Under the pieces are notes generated by a model, which saw nothing but the letters and a program-made list of their open reading frames with translations, searched no databases and was not told where the DNA came from. A program made the translations under genes and the position numbers. From Glycine soja (taxonomy: Eukaryota; Streptophyta; Magnoliopsida; Fabales; Fabaceae): a stretch of 64,000 nt of DNA. This document shows, piece after piece, positions 1 through 11,700 of the stretch. The stretch is taken from positions 16,046,543 to 16,110,542 of the forward strand of contig NC_041021.1 of the NCBI RefSeq assembly GCF_004193775.1. The letters are read 5' to 3'. How positions within the stretch are numbered: position 1 is the stretch's first letter; each line of letters starts with the position of its first letter.

Positions 1-435
1 ATTTGAACAACGGAAGCTCTCGGAAATTAAAATTGTCATAATTTTACTCGGATGTCGATTCAGGCGAATCATATATCGAGACGCTGAAATTGACAATGGA
101 GCTCTCGAGAATTCAAATGTCATAACTTTACTCGGATGTCCGATTCAGGGTATCACATATCGAGACGCTGAAATTGAACAAACGGAAGCCTCGAGAAATT
201 CAAATGGTCATAACTTTTCACATGAGGTCCTTCAGGCACTAATATATCAGACGCTCAAATTGAACAACGAAGCTCTCGAGAATTAAATGGTCATAACTTT
301 TCACACGGAGGTCCGATTCAAGCGCATAATATATCGAGATGTCGCCAATTGAACAACGGAAGCTCCGAGAAATTCAAATTCATAACTTTTCACTCGGATG
401 TTCCAATTCAGGCGCATCACATATCAGACGCTGAC
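1..435 (+). repeat. Centromeric satellite, abnormally shortened monomers
   Basis: This is the same satellite as the rest of the window, but the monomers are shortened by scattered deletions of one to a few bases. The GATGTC/GAGGTC anchor falls at 51, 135, 224, 308 and 397, giving spacings of 84, 89, 84 and 89 instead of 92. Losses include one C of GATGTCCGATT near 55, the CG of GCTCGAAATT near 94, an A of TTGAACAATGG near 102 and a G of AAATGGTCAT near 119. Such decay is not seen in the next 37 kb. It is either a truly degenerate array edge or poor consensus sequence. Confidence 0.9.
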
Positions 436-874
436 TGTGACCCATACTCAGTCACAAAAGTGAGAAAAATCTGACCTTTGAAACGCTACAATCCTGCCTC
501 GGTTTGCGTGTCGTTTCTCTGATTCCAGTTTCTCGCGTTTCTCTGCGTCCGTCGGGGCCAGTTTTCGAAAGCAAGCAATATATATATCAAAACGCTCAGA
601 ATAAAACCCCGAGCGTGGTTTAGAGGTTGGTTTCGTCAAATTCCAAGTTGCACGCAAAACGATGATTTTTAAACTAATTAATTAAGAATTAACCCATAAC
701 CTCTCAGTTATGGATTTCTCTTCCTTAATTAGTCCAACCCGCGTATCTTGCCCCCCACTATTCCTACTTCTACCAAGAACATATAGGCATAGACACTGAA
801 TAATACTTATATATATAATCATTCAAAATACATCGTTTCCAAAAATTCCGGGTAGAAATTTCCAGGATGTTACA
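436..874 (-). mobile_element. Probable solo LTR of a retrotransposon
   Basis: This is a 439-bp non-satellite block bounded by TG...CA on either strand: it starts TGTGACCC at 436 and ends GGATGTTACA at 874. Read on the minus strand it begins TGTAACATCCTGG, which resembles the starts of many plant Ty3/gypsy LTRs, so I favour that orientation. It carries AT runs at about 577-587 and 807-818 but no internal domain, PBS or second LTR, so a solo LTR is the simplest reading. The flanking 5-mers (CTGAC on the left, AAATT on the right) do not match, so there is no target-site duplication. A 69-codon minus-strand open frame at 448-657 lies inside it and shows no recognisable domain. Lineage is not assigned. 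Confidence 0.6.
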
Positions 875-2130
875 AAATTGAACCACGGAAGATATCTAGA
901 AATTCAAATGGTCATAACTTTTCACACGGAGGTCCGATTCAGGCGCATCATATATCGAGACGCTCAAAATTGAACAACGGAAGCTCTCGAGAAATTGAAA
1001 TTGTCATAACTTTTCACTCGGATGTTCGATTCAGGCGCATAATATATCGAGACCCTAGAAATTGAACAACTTAAGCTCTCGAGAAATTAAAATTGTCATA
1101 ACTTTTCACTCGGATGTTCGATTCAGGCACATCACATATTGAGACCCTTTAAATTGAACAATAGAAGCTCTCGAGAAATTCAATTGGTCATAACTTTACA
1201 CACGGTGGACCGATTCAGGCACATCATATGTCGAGACTCTTGAAATTGAACAACGTAAGCTCTCGAGAAATTCAAATGCTCATAACTTTTCACACGGAGG
1301 TCCGATTCCGGAAAATCACATATCGAGACGCTCGAAATTGAAAAAAAAAAAAGCTCTCAAGAAATTGAAATGGTCATAACTTTTCACTCGGATGTTCGAT
1401 TCAGGTGCATAATATATCGAGACGCTCGAAATTGAACAACGGAAACTCGCGAGAAATGTAAATGGTCATAGCTTTTCACTCAGATTTGTTGTTCAGGTGC
1501 ATAATATATCGAGACATTGGTTATTGAACAATGGAAGCTCCCGAGAAATTAAAATTGTCATTACTTTTAACTCAGATGTCCGATTCAGGCACATCAGATA
1601 TCGAGACGCTCATAATTGAACGACAGAAGCTCTCGAGAAATTCAAATTGTCATAACTTGTCACACGGAGGTCCGATTCAGGCGTATCATATATCGAGATG
1701 CTCGAAATTGAACAACGGAAGCTATCGAGAAATTAAATTGGTCATAACTTTTCACTCGGATTTCCGATTCAGGTGCATAATATATCGAGACATTCGTACT
1801 TGAAGAACGGATGCTCTCGAGAAATTTAAATGGTCATAACTTTTCACACGGAGGTCCGATTCAGGCACATGATATATCGAGACGCTAGAAATTGAACAAC
1901 GGAAGCTCTCGAGAAATTTAAATGGTCATAACTTTTCACTCAGATTTCCGATTCAGGTGCATAATATATTTAGACAATGGTTATTGATTAATGGAAGCTC
2001 TCAAGAAATAAAAATTGTCATTACTTTTCACTCGGATGTCCGATTCAGGCACATCACATATCGAGACGCTCGAAATTAAACAACGGAAGCTCTCAAGAAA
2101 TTCAAATGGTCATGACTTTTCACACAGAGG
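875..2130 (+). repeat. Segment duplicated at about 20572-21824
   Basis: This stretch matches 20572-21824 monomer by monomer, including idiosyncratic variants: AACCACGGAAGATATCTAG near 881, CAACTTAAGCTCTCGAG near 1067, and a collapsed monomer with a 12-A run at 1341-1352 where the partner has 9 A. The offset is 19,697 bp before the A run and 19,694 after it, so the A-run length accounts for the change. Similarity ends near 2130. It shows long-range copying within the array, by unequal exchange or conversion over about 20 kb. Confidence 0.8.
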
Positions 2131-3979
2131 ACCGATTCAGGCACATCACATGTCGAGACTCTTGAAATTGAACAACCTAAGCTCTCGAGAAATTCAAATG
2201 CTCATAACTTTTGACACGGAGGTCCGATTCAGGAACATCACATATCGAGACGCTCGAAATTCAACACCAGAAGCTCTCGAGAAATTGAAATGGTCATAAC
2301 TTTTCACTCGGATGTCCGATTCAGGCACATCAGATATCGAGACGCTCAACATTAAACAACGGAAGCTCTCGAGAAATTCAAATGGTCATAACTTTTCACA
2401 CAGAGGAACGATTCAGGCACATCACATATGGAGACGCCCGAAATTGAACCACGGAAGATATCGAGAAAGTCAAATGGTCATAACTTTTCACACGGAGGTC
2501 CGATTTAGGCACATCACATGTCGAGACGCTCGAAATTGAACAACGGAAGCTGACGAGAAATTCAAATGGTCATAACGTTTCACATGGATGTCCGATTCAA
2601 GCGCATCATATATCGAGACGCTCGAAATTGAACAACGGAAGCTCTCGAGAAATTAAAATGGTCATAACTTTTCATACGGAAGTCCGATTAAGCTGCATAG
2701 TATATCAAGACGTTGGTTATTGAACAACGGATGCTCTCGAGAAAGTCAAATGGTCATAAATTTTCACTCGGATGTCCGATTCAAGCGCGTAATATATCGA
2801 GACGCTCGAAATTGAACAACGGAAGCTCTCGAGAAATTTAAATGGTCATAACTTTTCACTCGGATGTCCGATTCAGGCGCATAATATATCGAGACGCCGG
2901 AAATTGAACAATGGATGCCCTCGAGAAATTAAAATTGTCATAACATTTCACTCGGATGTTCGATTCAGGCACATCACATATTGATTCCCTCGAAATTGAA
3001 CAACGGAAGATCTCAAGAAATACAAATGGTGATAACTTTACACACGGTGGACCGATTCAGGCACATCAAATGTCGAGACGCTCGAAATTGAACAACGTAA
3101 GCTCTCTAGAAATTCAAATGCTCATAACTTTTGACACGGAGGTCCGATTCAGGAACATATCATATCGAGACGCTCGAAATTGAACAACAGAAGCTCTCAA
3201 GAAATTGAAATGGTCATAACTTTTCACTCGGATGTCCGATACAGGCGCATAATATATCGAGACGCTCGAAATTGAACAACGGAAGCTCGCGAGAAATTCA
3301 AATGGTCTTAACTTTTCACTCGAATGTTCGATTCAGGCACATCACATATTGAGTCCCTCGAAATTGAACAACAGAAGCTCTTGAGAAATACAAATGGTGA
3401 TAACTTTACACACAGTGGACCGATTCAGGCACATCACATGTCGAGACGCTCGAAATTGAACAACGTAAGCTCTCTAGAAATTCAAATGCTCATAACTTTT
3501 GACACGGAGGTCCGATTCAGGCGCATAATATATCGAGACGCTCAAAATTGAACAATGGAAGCTCTCGAGAAATTAAAATTGTCATAACTTTTCACTCGGA
3601 TGTTCGATTCAGGCACATCACATATTGAGTCCCTCGAAATTGAACAACGGAAGATCTCGAGAAATACAAATGGTGATAACTTTACACACAGTGGACCGAT
3701 TCAGGCACATCACATGTCGAGACGCTCGAAATTGAACAACGTAAGCTCTCTAGAAATTCAAATGCTCATAACTTTTGACACGGAGGTCCGATTCAGGAAC
3801 ATCACATATCGAGACGCTCGAAATTCAACAACAGAAGCTCTCGAGAAATTGAAATGGTAATAACTTTTCACTCGGATGTTCGATTCAGGCGCATAATATA
3901 TCGAGACGCTCGAAATTGAACAACGGAAGCTCGCGAGAAATTTAAATGGTCATAGCTTTTCAGTGAGATTTTCGGTTCA
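2131..3979 (+). repeat. Satellite with local near-repeats
   Basis: Ordinary + strand monomers. A short recurrent block carries ATTGATTCCCTCG or ATTGAGTCCCTCG, then ACAAATGGTGATAACTTTAC; copies occur near 2956-3180, 3324-3550 and 3600-3860. Starts 3324 and 3600 differ by 276 bp (three monomers) and 2956 to 3324 by 368 bp (four monomers), so this is a small 3/4-mer expansion. A related monomer reappears near 14,930-15,030. Nothing other than satellite is seen. Confidence 0.8.
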
Positions 3980-6900
3980 GGTGCATAATATATCGAGACA
4001 TTGGTTATTGAACAATGGAAGCTCCCGGGATATTAAAATTGTCATTACTTTTCACTCGGATGTCCGATTCAGGCACAACAGATATCGAGATGCTCGAAAT
4101 TGAACAACGTAAGCTCTCGAGAAATTCAAATGCTCATAACTTTTGACACGGTGGTCCGATTCAGGAACATCACATATCGAGACGCTCGAAATTCAACAAC
4201 CGAAGCTTTCGAGAAATTGAAATGGTCATAACCTTTCATTCGGATGTGCGATTCAGGCACATCAGATATCGAGACGCTCAAAATTAAACAACGGAAGCTC
4301 TCAAGAAATTCAAATGGTCATAACTTTTCACACAGAGGAACGATTCAGGCACATCACATATGGAGACGCCCGAAATTGAACCACGGAAGATATCGAGAAA
4401 GTCAAATGGTCATAACTTTTCACACGGAGGTCCGATTCAGGCACATGATATATCGAGAAGCTCGAAATTGAACAACGGAAGCTCTCGAGAAATTCAAATA
4501 GTCATAACATTTCACTCAGATGTCCGACTCAGGCGCATAATATATCGAGACGCTCGAAATTGAGCAATGAAAGCTCTCGAGAAATTAAAATTGTCATAAC
4601 ATTTCACTCGGATGTTCGATTCAGGCACATCACATATTGAGACCCTCGAAATTGAACAACAGAAGCTCTTGAGAAATTCAAATGGTCATAACTTTACACA
4701 CGGTGGACCGATTCAGGCACATCACATGTCAAGACGCTCGAAATTGAAAAACAGAAGCTCTCAAGAAATTGAAATGGTCATAACTTTTCACTCGGATGTT
4801 CGATTCAGGCGCATAATATATCGAGACGCTCGAAATTGAACAACGGAAGCTCGCGAGAAATTTAAATGGTCATAGCTTTTCAGTGAGATTTTCAGTTCAG
4901 GTGCCTAATATATCGAGACATTGGTTATTGAAAAATGGAAGCTCCCGGGATATTAAAATTGTCATTACTTTTCACTCGGATGTCCGATTCAGGCACAACA
5001 GATATCGAGACGCTCGAAATTGAACAACAGAAGCTCTCGAGAAATTCAAATGGTCATAACTTTTCACACGGAGGTACGATTCAGGAACATCACATATCGA
5101 GATGCTCGAAATTGAACAACGGAAGCTCTCGAGAAATTAAATTGGTCATAACTTTTCACTCGGATTTCCAATTCAGGTGCATAATATATCGAGACATTGG
5201 TTATTGATTAATGGAAGCTCCGGAGAAATAAACATTGTCATTAAATTTCACTCGGATGTCCGATTCAGGCACATCAGATATCGAGACACTCGAAATTGAA
5301 CAACAGAAGCTCTCGAGAAATTCAAATGGTCATAACTTTTCACCCGGAGGTCCGATTCAGGAACATCACATATCGAGACGTTCGAAATTGAACAACGGAA
5401 GATATCGAGATATTCAAATTGTCATAACTTGTCACACGGATCTCCGATTCAAGCGTATCATATATCGAGACGCTCGAAATTGAACAACATAAGCTCTCGA
5501 GAAATTCAAATGCTCATAACATTTAACATGGAGGTCCCATTCAGAAACATCACATATCGAGACGCTCGAAATCTAATAATAGAAGCTCTCAAGAAATTGA
5601 AATGGTCATAACTTTTCACTCGAATGTTCGATTCAGGCACATGATATATCGAGACGCTCGAAATTGAACAACGGAAGCTCTCAAGAAATTTAAATGGTCA
5701 TAACTTTTCACTCAGATTTCTAATTCAGGTGCATAATATATCGAGACATTGGTTATTGATTAATGGAAGCTCCCGAGAAATAAACATTGTCATTACATTT
5801 CACTCGGATGTCCGATTCAGGCACATCACATATCGACACGCTCGAAATTAAACAACGGAAGCTCTCGAGAATTTCAAATTGTCATAACTTTTCACACGGA
5901 AGTCCGATTCAGGCACATTACATATGGAGACGCCCGAAATTGAACCACGGAAGATATCTAGAAATTCAAATGGTCATAAGTTTTCACACGGAGGTTCGAT
6001 TCAGGCGCATCATATATCCAGACGCTAGAAATTGAACAACGGAAGCTCTCGAGAAATTGAGATTGTCATAATTGTTCACTCGGATGTTCGATTCAGGCGC
6101 ATAATATATCGAGACATTGGTTATTGAACAATGGAAGCTCCCGAGAAATTAAAATTTTCATTACTTTTCACTCGGATGTCCGATTCAGGCACATCAGATA
6201 TCAAGACGCTCGAAATTGAACAACAGAAGCTCTCGAGAAATTCAAATGGTCATAACTTTTCACGCGGAGGTCCGATTCAGGAACATCACATATCTAGACG
6301 TTTGAAATTGAACAACGGAAGATATCGAGAAATTCAAATTGTCATAACTTGTCACACGGAGGTCCGAATCAGGCGTATCATATATGATGATGCTCGAAAT
6401 TGAACAACGGAAACTCTCGAGAAATTAAATTGGTCATAACTTTTCACTCGGATTTCCGATTCAGGTGTATAATATATAAAGACATTCGTAATTGAAGAAC
6501 GAATGCTCTTGAGAAATTTAAATGGTCATAACTTTTCACACGGAGGTCCGATTCAAGCACATCACATATGGAAACGCTCGAAATTGAACAACGGAAGATA
6601 TCAAGAAATTCAAATAGTCATAACTTTTCACACGGAGGTCCGATTCAGGCGCATCATATATTGAGACGCTCGAAATTCAACAATGGAAGCTCTCGAGAAA
6701 TTAAAATGGTCTTAACTTGACACACGGAGGTCCAATTCAGGCACATCACATGTCAAGACGCTCGAAATTGAACAACGGAAGTTGACGAGAAATTCCAATG
6801 GTCATAACTTTTCTCTAAGATTTGTGATTCAGGTGCATAATATATCGAGACATTGGTTATTGAACAATGGAAACTCCCGAGAATTTAAAATTGTCATTAC

Positions 6901-7383
6901 TTTTCACTCGGATGTCCGGTTCAGGCACATCAGATATCAAGACGCTCGAAATTGAACAATGGAAGCTCTCGAGAAATTCAAATGGTCATAACTTTTCACA
7001 CGGAGGTCCGATTCAGGCACATCACATATGGCGACACTCGAAATTGAACAACGGAAGATATCGAGAAATTCAAATGGTCATAACTTTTCACACGGAGGTC
7101 CGATTCAGGCGCATCATATATCGAGACGCTTGAAATTGAACAACGGAAGCTCTCGAGAAATTAAAATGGCCATAAGTTTACACAGGGAGGTCCGATTCAG
7201 GCACATCACATGTCTAGATGCTCGAAATTGAATAATGGAAGCTGACGAGAAATTCAAATGGTCATAACTTTTCACTTGGAAGTCCGATTCAGGCGCATCA
7301 TTTATCGAGACGCTCGAAATTGAACAACGAAATCTCTCGATAAATTCAAATGGTCATAACTTTTCACTCGGATTTCCGATTCA
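3980..7383 (+). repeat. Segmental duplication copy A (37 monomers)
   Basis: First copy of a tandem duplication. Sequence from about 3980 matches sequence 3404 bp downstream (37 x 92): GCTCCCGGGATATT at 4021 pairs with GCCCCCGGGATATT at 7425, and the block at 4244-4563 pairs with 7648-7967. From about 5231 onward the offset becomes 3772 bp (41 x 92): AACATTGTCATTAAATTTC at 5231 pairs with 9003. The last clear pairing is near 7140 with 10912. Copies are similar but not identical, with several substitutions per monomer in places, so the event is not very recent. Confidence 0.8.
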
Positions 7384-10300
7384 GGTGCATAATATATCGA
7401 GACATTGGTTATTGAACAATGGAAGCCCCCGGGATATTAAAATTGTCATTACTTTTCACTCGGATGTCCGATTCAGGCACAACAGATATCGAGATGCTCG
7501 AAATTGAACAACGTAAGCTATCGAGAAATTCAAATGCTCATTACTTTTGACACGGTGGTCCGATTCAGGAACATCACATATCGAGACGCTCGAAATTCAA
7601 CAACCGAAGCTCTCGAGAAATTGAAATGGTCATAACTTTTCATTCGGATGTCCGATTCTTGCACATCAGATATCGAGACGCTCAAAATTAAACAACGGAA
7701 GCTCTCGAGAAATTCAAATGGTCATAACTTTTCACACAGAGGAACGATTCAGGCACATCACATATGGAGACGCCCGAAATTGAACCATGGAAGATATCGA
7801 GAAAGTCAAATGGTCATAACTTTTCACACGGAGGTCCGATTCAGGCACATGATATATCGAGAAGCTCGAAATTGAACAACGGAAGCTCTCGAGAAATTCA
7901 AATGGTCATAACATTTCACTCAGATGTCCAATTCAGGCGCATAATATATCGAGATGCTCGAAATTGAACAATGAAAGCTCTCGAGAAATTAAAATTGTCA
8001 TAACATTTCACTCGGATGTTCGATTCAGGCACATCACATATTGAGACCCTCGAAATTGAACAACAGAAGCTCTTGAGAAATTCAAATGGTCATAACTTTA
8101 CACACGGTGGACCGATTCAGGCACATCACATGTCGAGACCCTAGAAATTGAACAATAGAAGCTCTCAAGAAATTGAAATGGTCATAACTTTTCACTCGGA
8201 TGTTCGATTCAGGCGCATAATATATCGAGACGCTCGAAATTGAACAACGGAAGCTCGCGAGAAATTTAAATGGTCATAGCTTTTCAGTGAGATTTTCGGT
8301 TCAGGTGCATAATATATCAAGACATTGGTTATTGAACAATGGAAGCTCCCGGGATATTAAAATTGTCATTACTTTTCACTCGGATGTCCGATTCAGGCAC
8401 AACAGATATCGAGACGCTCGAAATTGAACAACAGAAGCTCTCGAGAAATTCAAATGGTCATAACTTTTCACACGGAGGTCCGATTCAGGAACATCACATA
8501 TCGAGATGCTCGAAATTGAACAACGGAAGCTCTCGAGAAATTAAATTGGTCATAACTTTTCACTCGGATTTCCAATTCAGGTGCATAATATATCGAGACA
8601 TTGGTTATTGATTAATGGAAGCTCCCGAGAAATAAACATTGTCATTACATTTAACTCGGATGTCCGATTCAGGCACATCACATATCGACACGCTCGAAAT
8701 TAAACAACGGAAGCTCTCGAGAATTTCAAATGGTCATAACTTTTCACACGGAGGTCCGATTCAGGCACATTACATATGGAGACGCCCGAAATTGAACCAC
8801 GGAAGATATCTACAAATTCAAATGGTCATAACATTTCACACGGAGGTCCGATTCAGGCACATGATATATCGATACGCTCGAAATTGAACAACGGAAGCTC
8901 TCGAGAAATTTAAATGGTCATAACTTTTCACTCAGATTTCCGATTCAGGTGCATAATATATCGAGACATTGGTTATTGATTAATGGAAGCTCCCGAGAAA
9001 TAAACATTGTCATTAAATTTCACTCGGATGTCCGATTCAGGCACATCAGATATCGAGACACTCGAAATTGAACAACAGAAGCTCTCGAGAAATTCAAATG
9101 GTCATAACTTTTCACCCGGAGGTCCGATTCAGGAACATCACATATCGAGACGTTCGAAATTGAACAACGGAAGATATTGAGATATTCAAATTGTAATAAC
9201 TTGTCACACGGAGCTCCGATTCAAGCGTATCATATATCGAGACGCTCGAAATTGAACAACATAAGCTCTCGAGAAATTCAAATGCTCATAACATTTCACA
9301 TGGAGGTCCGATTCAGAAACATCACATATCGAGACGCTCGAAATCTAATAATAGAAGCTCTCAAGAAATTGAAATGGTCATAACTTTTCACTCGGATGTT
9401 CGATTCAGGCACATGATATATCGAGACGCTCGAAATTGAACAACGGAAGCTCTCCAGAAATTTAAATGGTCATAACTTTTCACTCAGATTTCCAATTCAG
9501 GTGCATAATATATCGAGACATTGGTTATTGATTAATGGAAGCTCCCGAGAAATAAACATTGTCATTACATTTCACTCGGATGTCCGATTCAGGCACATCA
9601 CATATCGACGCGCTCGAAATTAAACAACGGAAGCTCTCGAGAATTTCAAATGGTCATAACTTTTCACACGGAGGTCCGATTCAGGCACATTACATATGGA
9701 GACGCCCGAAATTGAACCACGGAAGATATCTAGAAATTCAAATGGTCATAACTTTTCACACGGAGGTTCGATTTAGGCACATCATATATCCAGACGCTAG
9801 AAATTGAACAACGGAAGCTCTCGAGAAATTGAAATTGTCATAATTGTTCACTCGGATGTTCGATTCAGGCGCATAATATATCGAGACATTGGTTATTGAA
9901 CAATGGAAGCTCCCGAGAAATTAAAATTTTCATTACTTTTCACTCGGATATCCGATTCAGCCACATCAGATATCAAGACGCTCGAAATTGAACAACAGAA
10001 GCTCTCGAGAAATTCAAATGGTCATAACTTTTCACACGGAGGTCCGATTCAGGAACATCACATATCTAGACGTTTGAAATTGAACAACGGAAGATATCAA
10101 GAAATACAAATTGTCATAACTTGTCACACGGAGGTCCGATTCAGGCGTATCATATATGATGATGCTCGAAATTGAACAACGGAAGCTCTCGAGAAATTAA
10201 ATTGGTCATAACTTTTCACTCGGATTTCCGATTCAGGTGTATAATATATAAAGACATTCGTAATTGAAGAACGAATGCTCTTGAGAAATTTAAATGGTCA

Positions 10301-10990
10301 TAACTTTTCACACGGAGGTCCGATTCAAGCACATCACATATGGAAACGCTCGAAATTGAACAATGGAAGATATCAAGAAATTCAAATGGTCATAACTTTT
10401 CACACGGAGGTCCGATTCAGGCGCATCATATATTGAGACGCTCGAAATTCAACAACGGAAGCTCTCGAGAAATTAAAATGGTCTTAACTTGACACACGGA
10501 GGTCCGATTCAGGCACATCACATGTCAAGACGCTCGAAATTGAACAACGGAAGTTGACGAGAAATTCCAATGGTCATAACTTTTCTCTAAGATTTGTGAT
10601 TCAGGTGCATAATATATCGAGACATTGGTTATTGAACAATGGAAACTCCCGAGAATTTAAAATTGTCATTACTTTTTACTCGGATGTCCGGTTCAGGCAC
10701 ATCAGATATCGAGACGCTCGAAATTGAACAATGGAAGCTCTCGAGAAATTCAAATGGTCATAACTTTTCACACGGAGGTCCGATTTAGGCACATCACATA
10801 TGGAGACGCTCGAAATTGAACAACGGAAGATATCGAGAAATTCAAATGGTCATAACTTTTCACACGGAGGTCCGATTCAGGCGCATCATATATCGAGACG
10901 CTCGAAATTGAACAACGAAATCTCTCGAGAAATTCAAATGGTCATAACTTTTCACTCGGATTTCTGATTCAGGTGCATAATATATCGAGA
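7384..10990 (+). repeat. Segmental duplication copy B, 4-monomer insert, 2-monomer loss
   Basis: Second copy, directly abutting copy A. It differs from A by four extra monomers (368 bp, about 8639-9006) that resemble the block at 9559-9926 and so look copied from ten monomers downstream. Near its 3' end two monomers are missing: GAACAACGAAATCTCTCGA at about 7323 pairs with about 10911, an offset of 3588 (39 x 92) rather than 3772. The changes are whole numbers of monomers, as expected for register-slipped recombination. Confidence 0.75.
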
Positions 10991-11700
10991 CATTGGTTAT
11001 TAAACAACGGAAACTCCCTAGAAATTAAAATGGTCATGACTTTTCACTAAGATTTCTGATTCAGGTGCATAATATATGGAGACATTGGTTATTGAACAAT
11101 GGAAACTCCCGAGAAATTAAAATTTTCATTACTTTTCACCCGGATGTCCGATTCTGGAACATCAGATATCGAAAAACTTAAAATTGAACAACGGAAGTTC
11201 TCGAGAAATTGAAATGGTCATAACTTTTCACACGGAGGTCCGATTCAGGCACATCACATATGGAGACGCTCGAAATTGAACAACGGAAGATATCGAGAAA
11301 TTCAAATGGTCATAACTTTTCACACGGAGGTCCGATTCAGGCACATCACATATGATGATGCTCGAAATTGAACAACGGAAGATATCGAGAAATACAAATT
11401 GTCATAACTTGTCACACGGAGGTCCGATTCAGGCGTATCATATATGATGATGCTCGAAATTGAACAACGGAAGCTCTCGAGAAATTAAATTGGTCATAAC
11501 TTTTCACTCGGATTTCCGATTCAGGTGTATAATATATAAAGACATTCGTAATTGAAGAACGAATGCTCTTGAGAAATTTAAATGGTCATAACTTTTCACA
11601 CGGAGGTCCGATTCAAGCACATCACATATGGAAACGCTCGAAATTGAACAACGGAAGATATCAAGAAATTCAAATGGTCTTAACTTTTCACACGGAGGTC
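10080..11700 (+). repeat. 14-monomer offset duplication
   Basis: The distinctive sequence GTCATAACTTGTCACACGG, followed by a CATATATGATGATGCTCG monomer and then a TATAATATATAAAGACATTC monomer, occurs at 10113 and again at 11401. The offset is exactly 1288 bp (14 x 92). The paired stretches run from about 10080-10410 and 11368-11700. The first copy lies inside segmental copy B, so this duplication is probably later than or separate from that one. Confidence 0.75.

Noticed and set aside
448..657. 69-codon minus-strand open frame inside the first LTR
   Set aside because: It lies wholly in a solo LTR, has no recognisable domain, and its length is easily reached by chance.
1341..1352. A12 run as a retrogene poly(A) tail
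   Set aside because: It sits at the position of AACAACGG within a monomer, and its distant copy at about 21038 has nine A in the same place; it is a slipped satellite variant with no inserted sequence.
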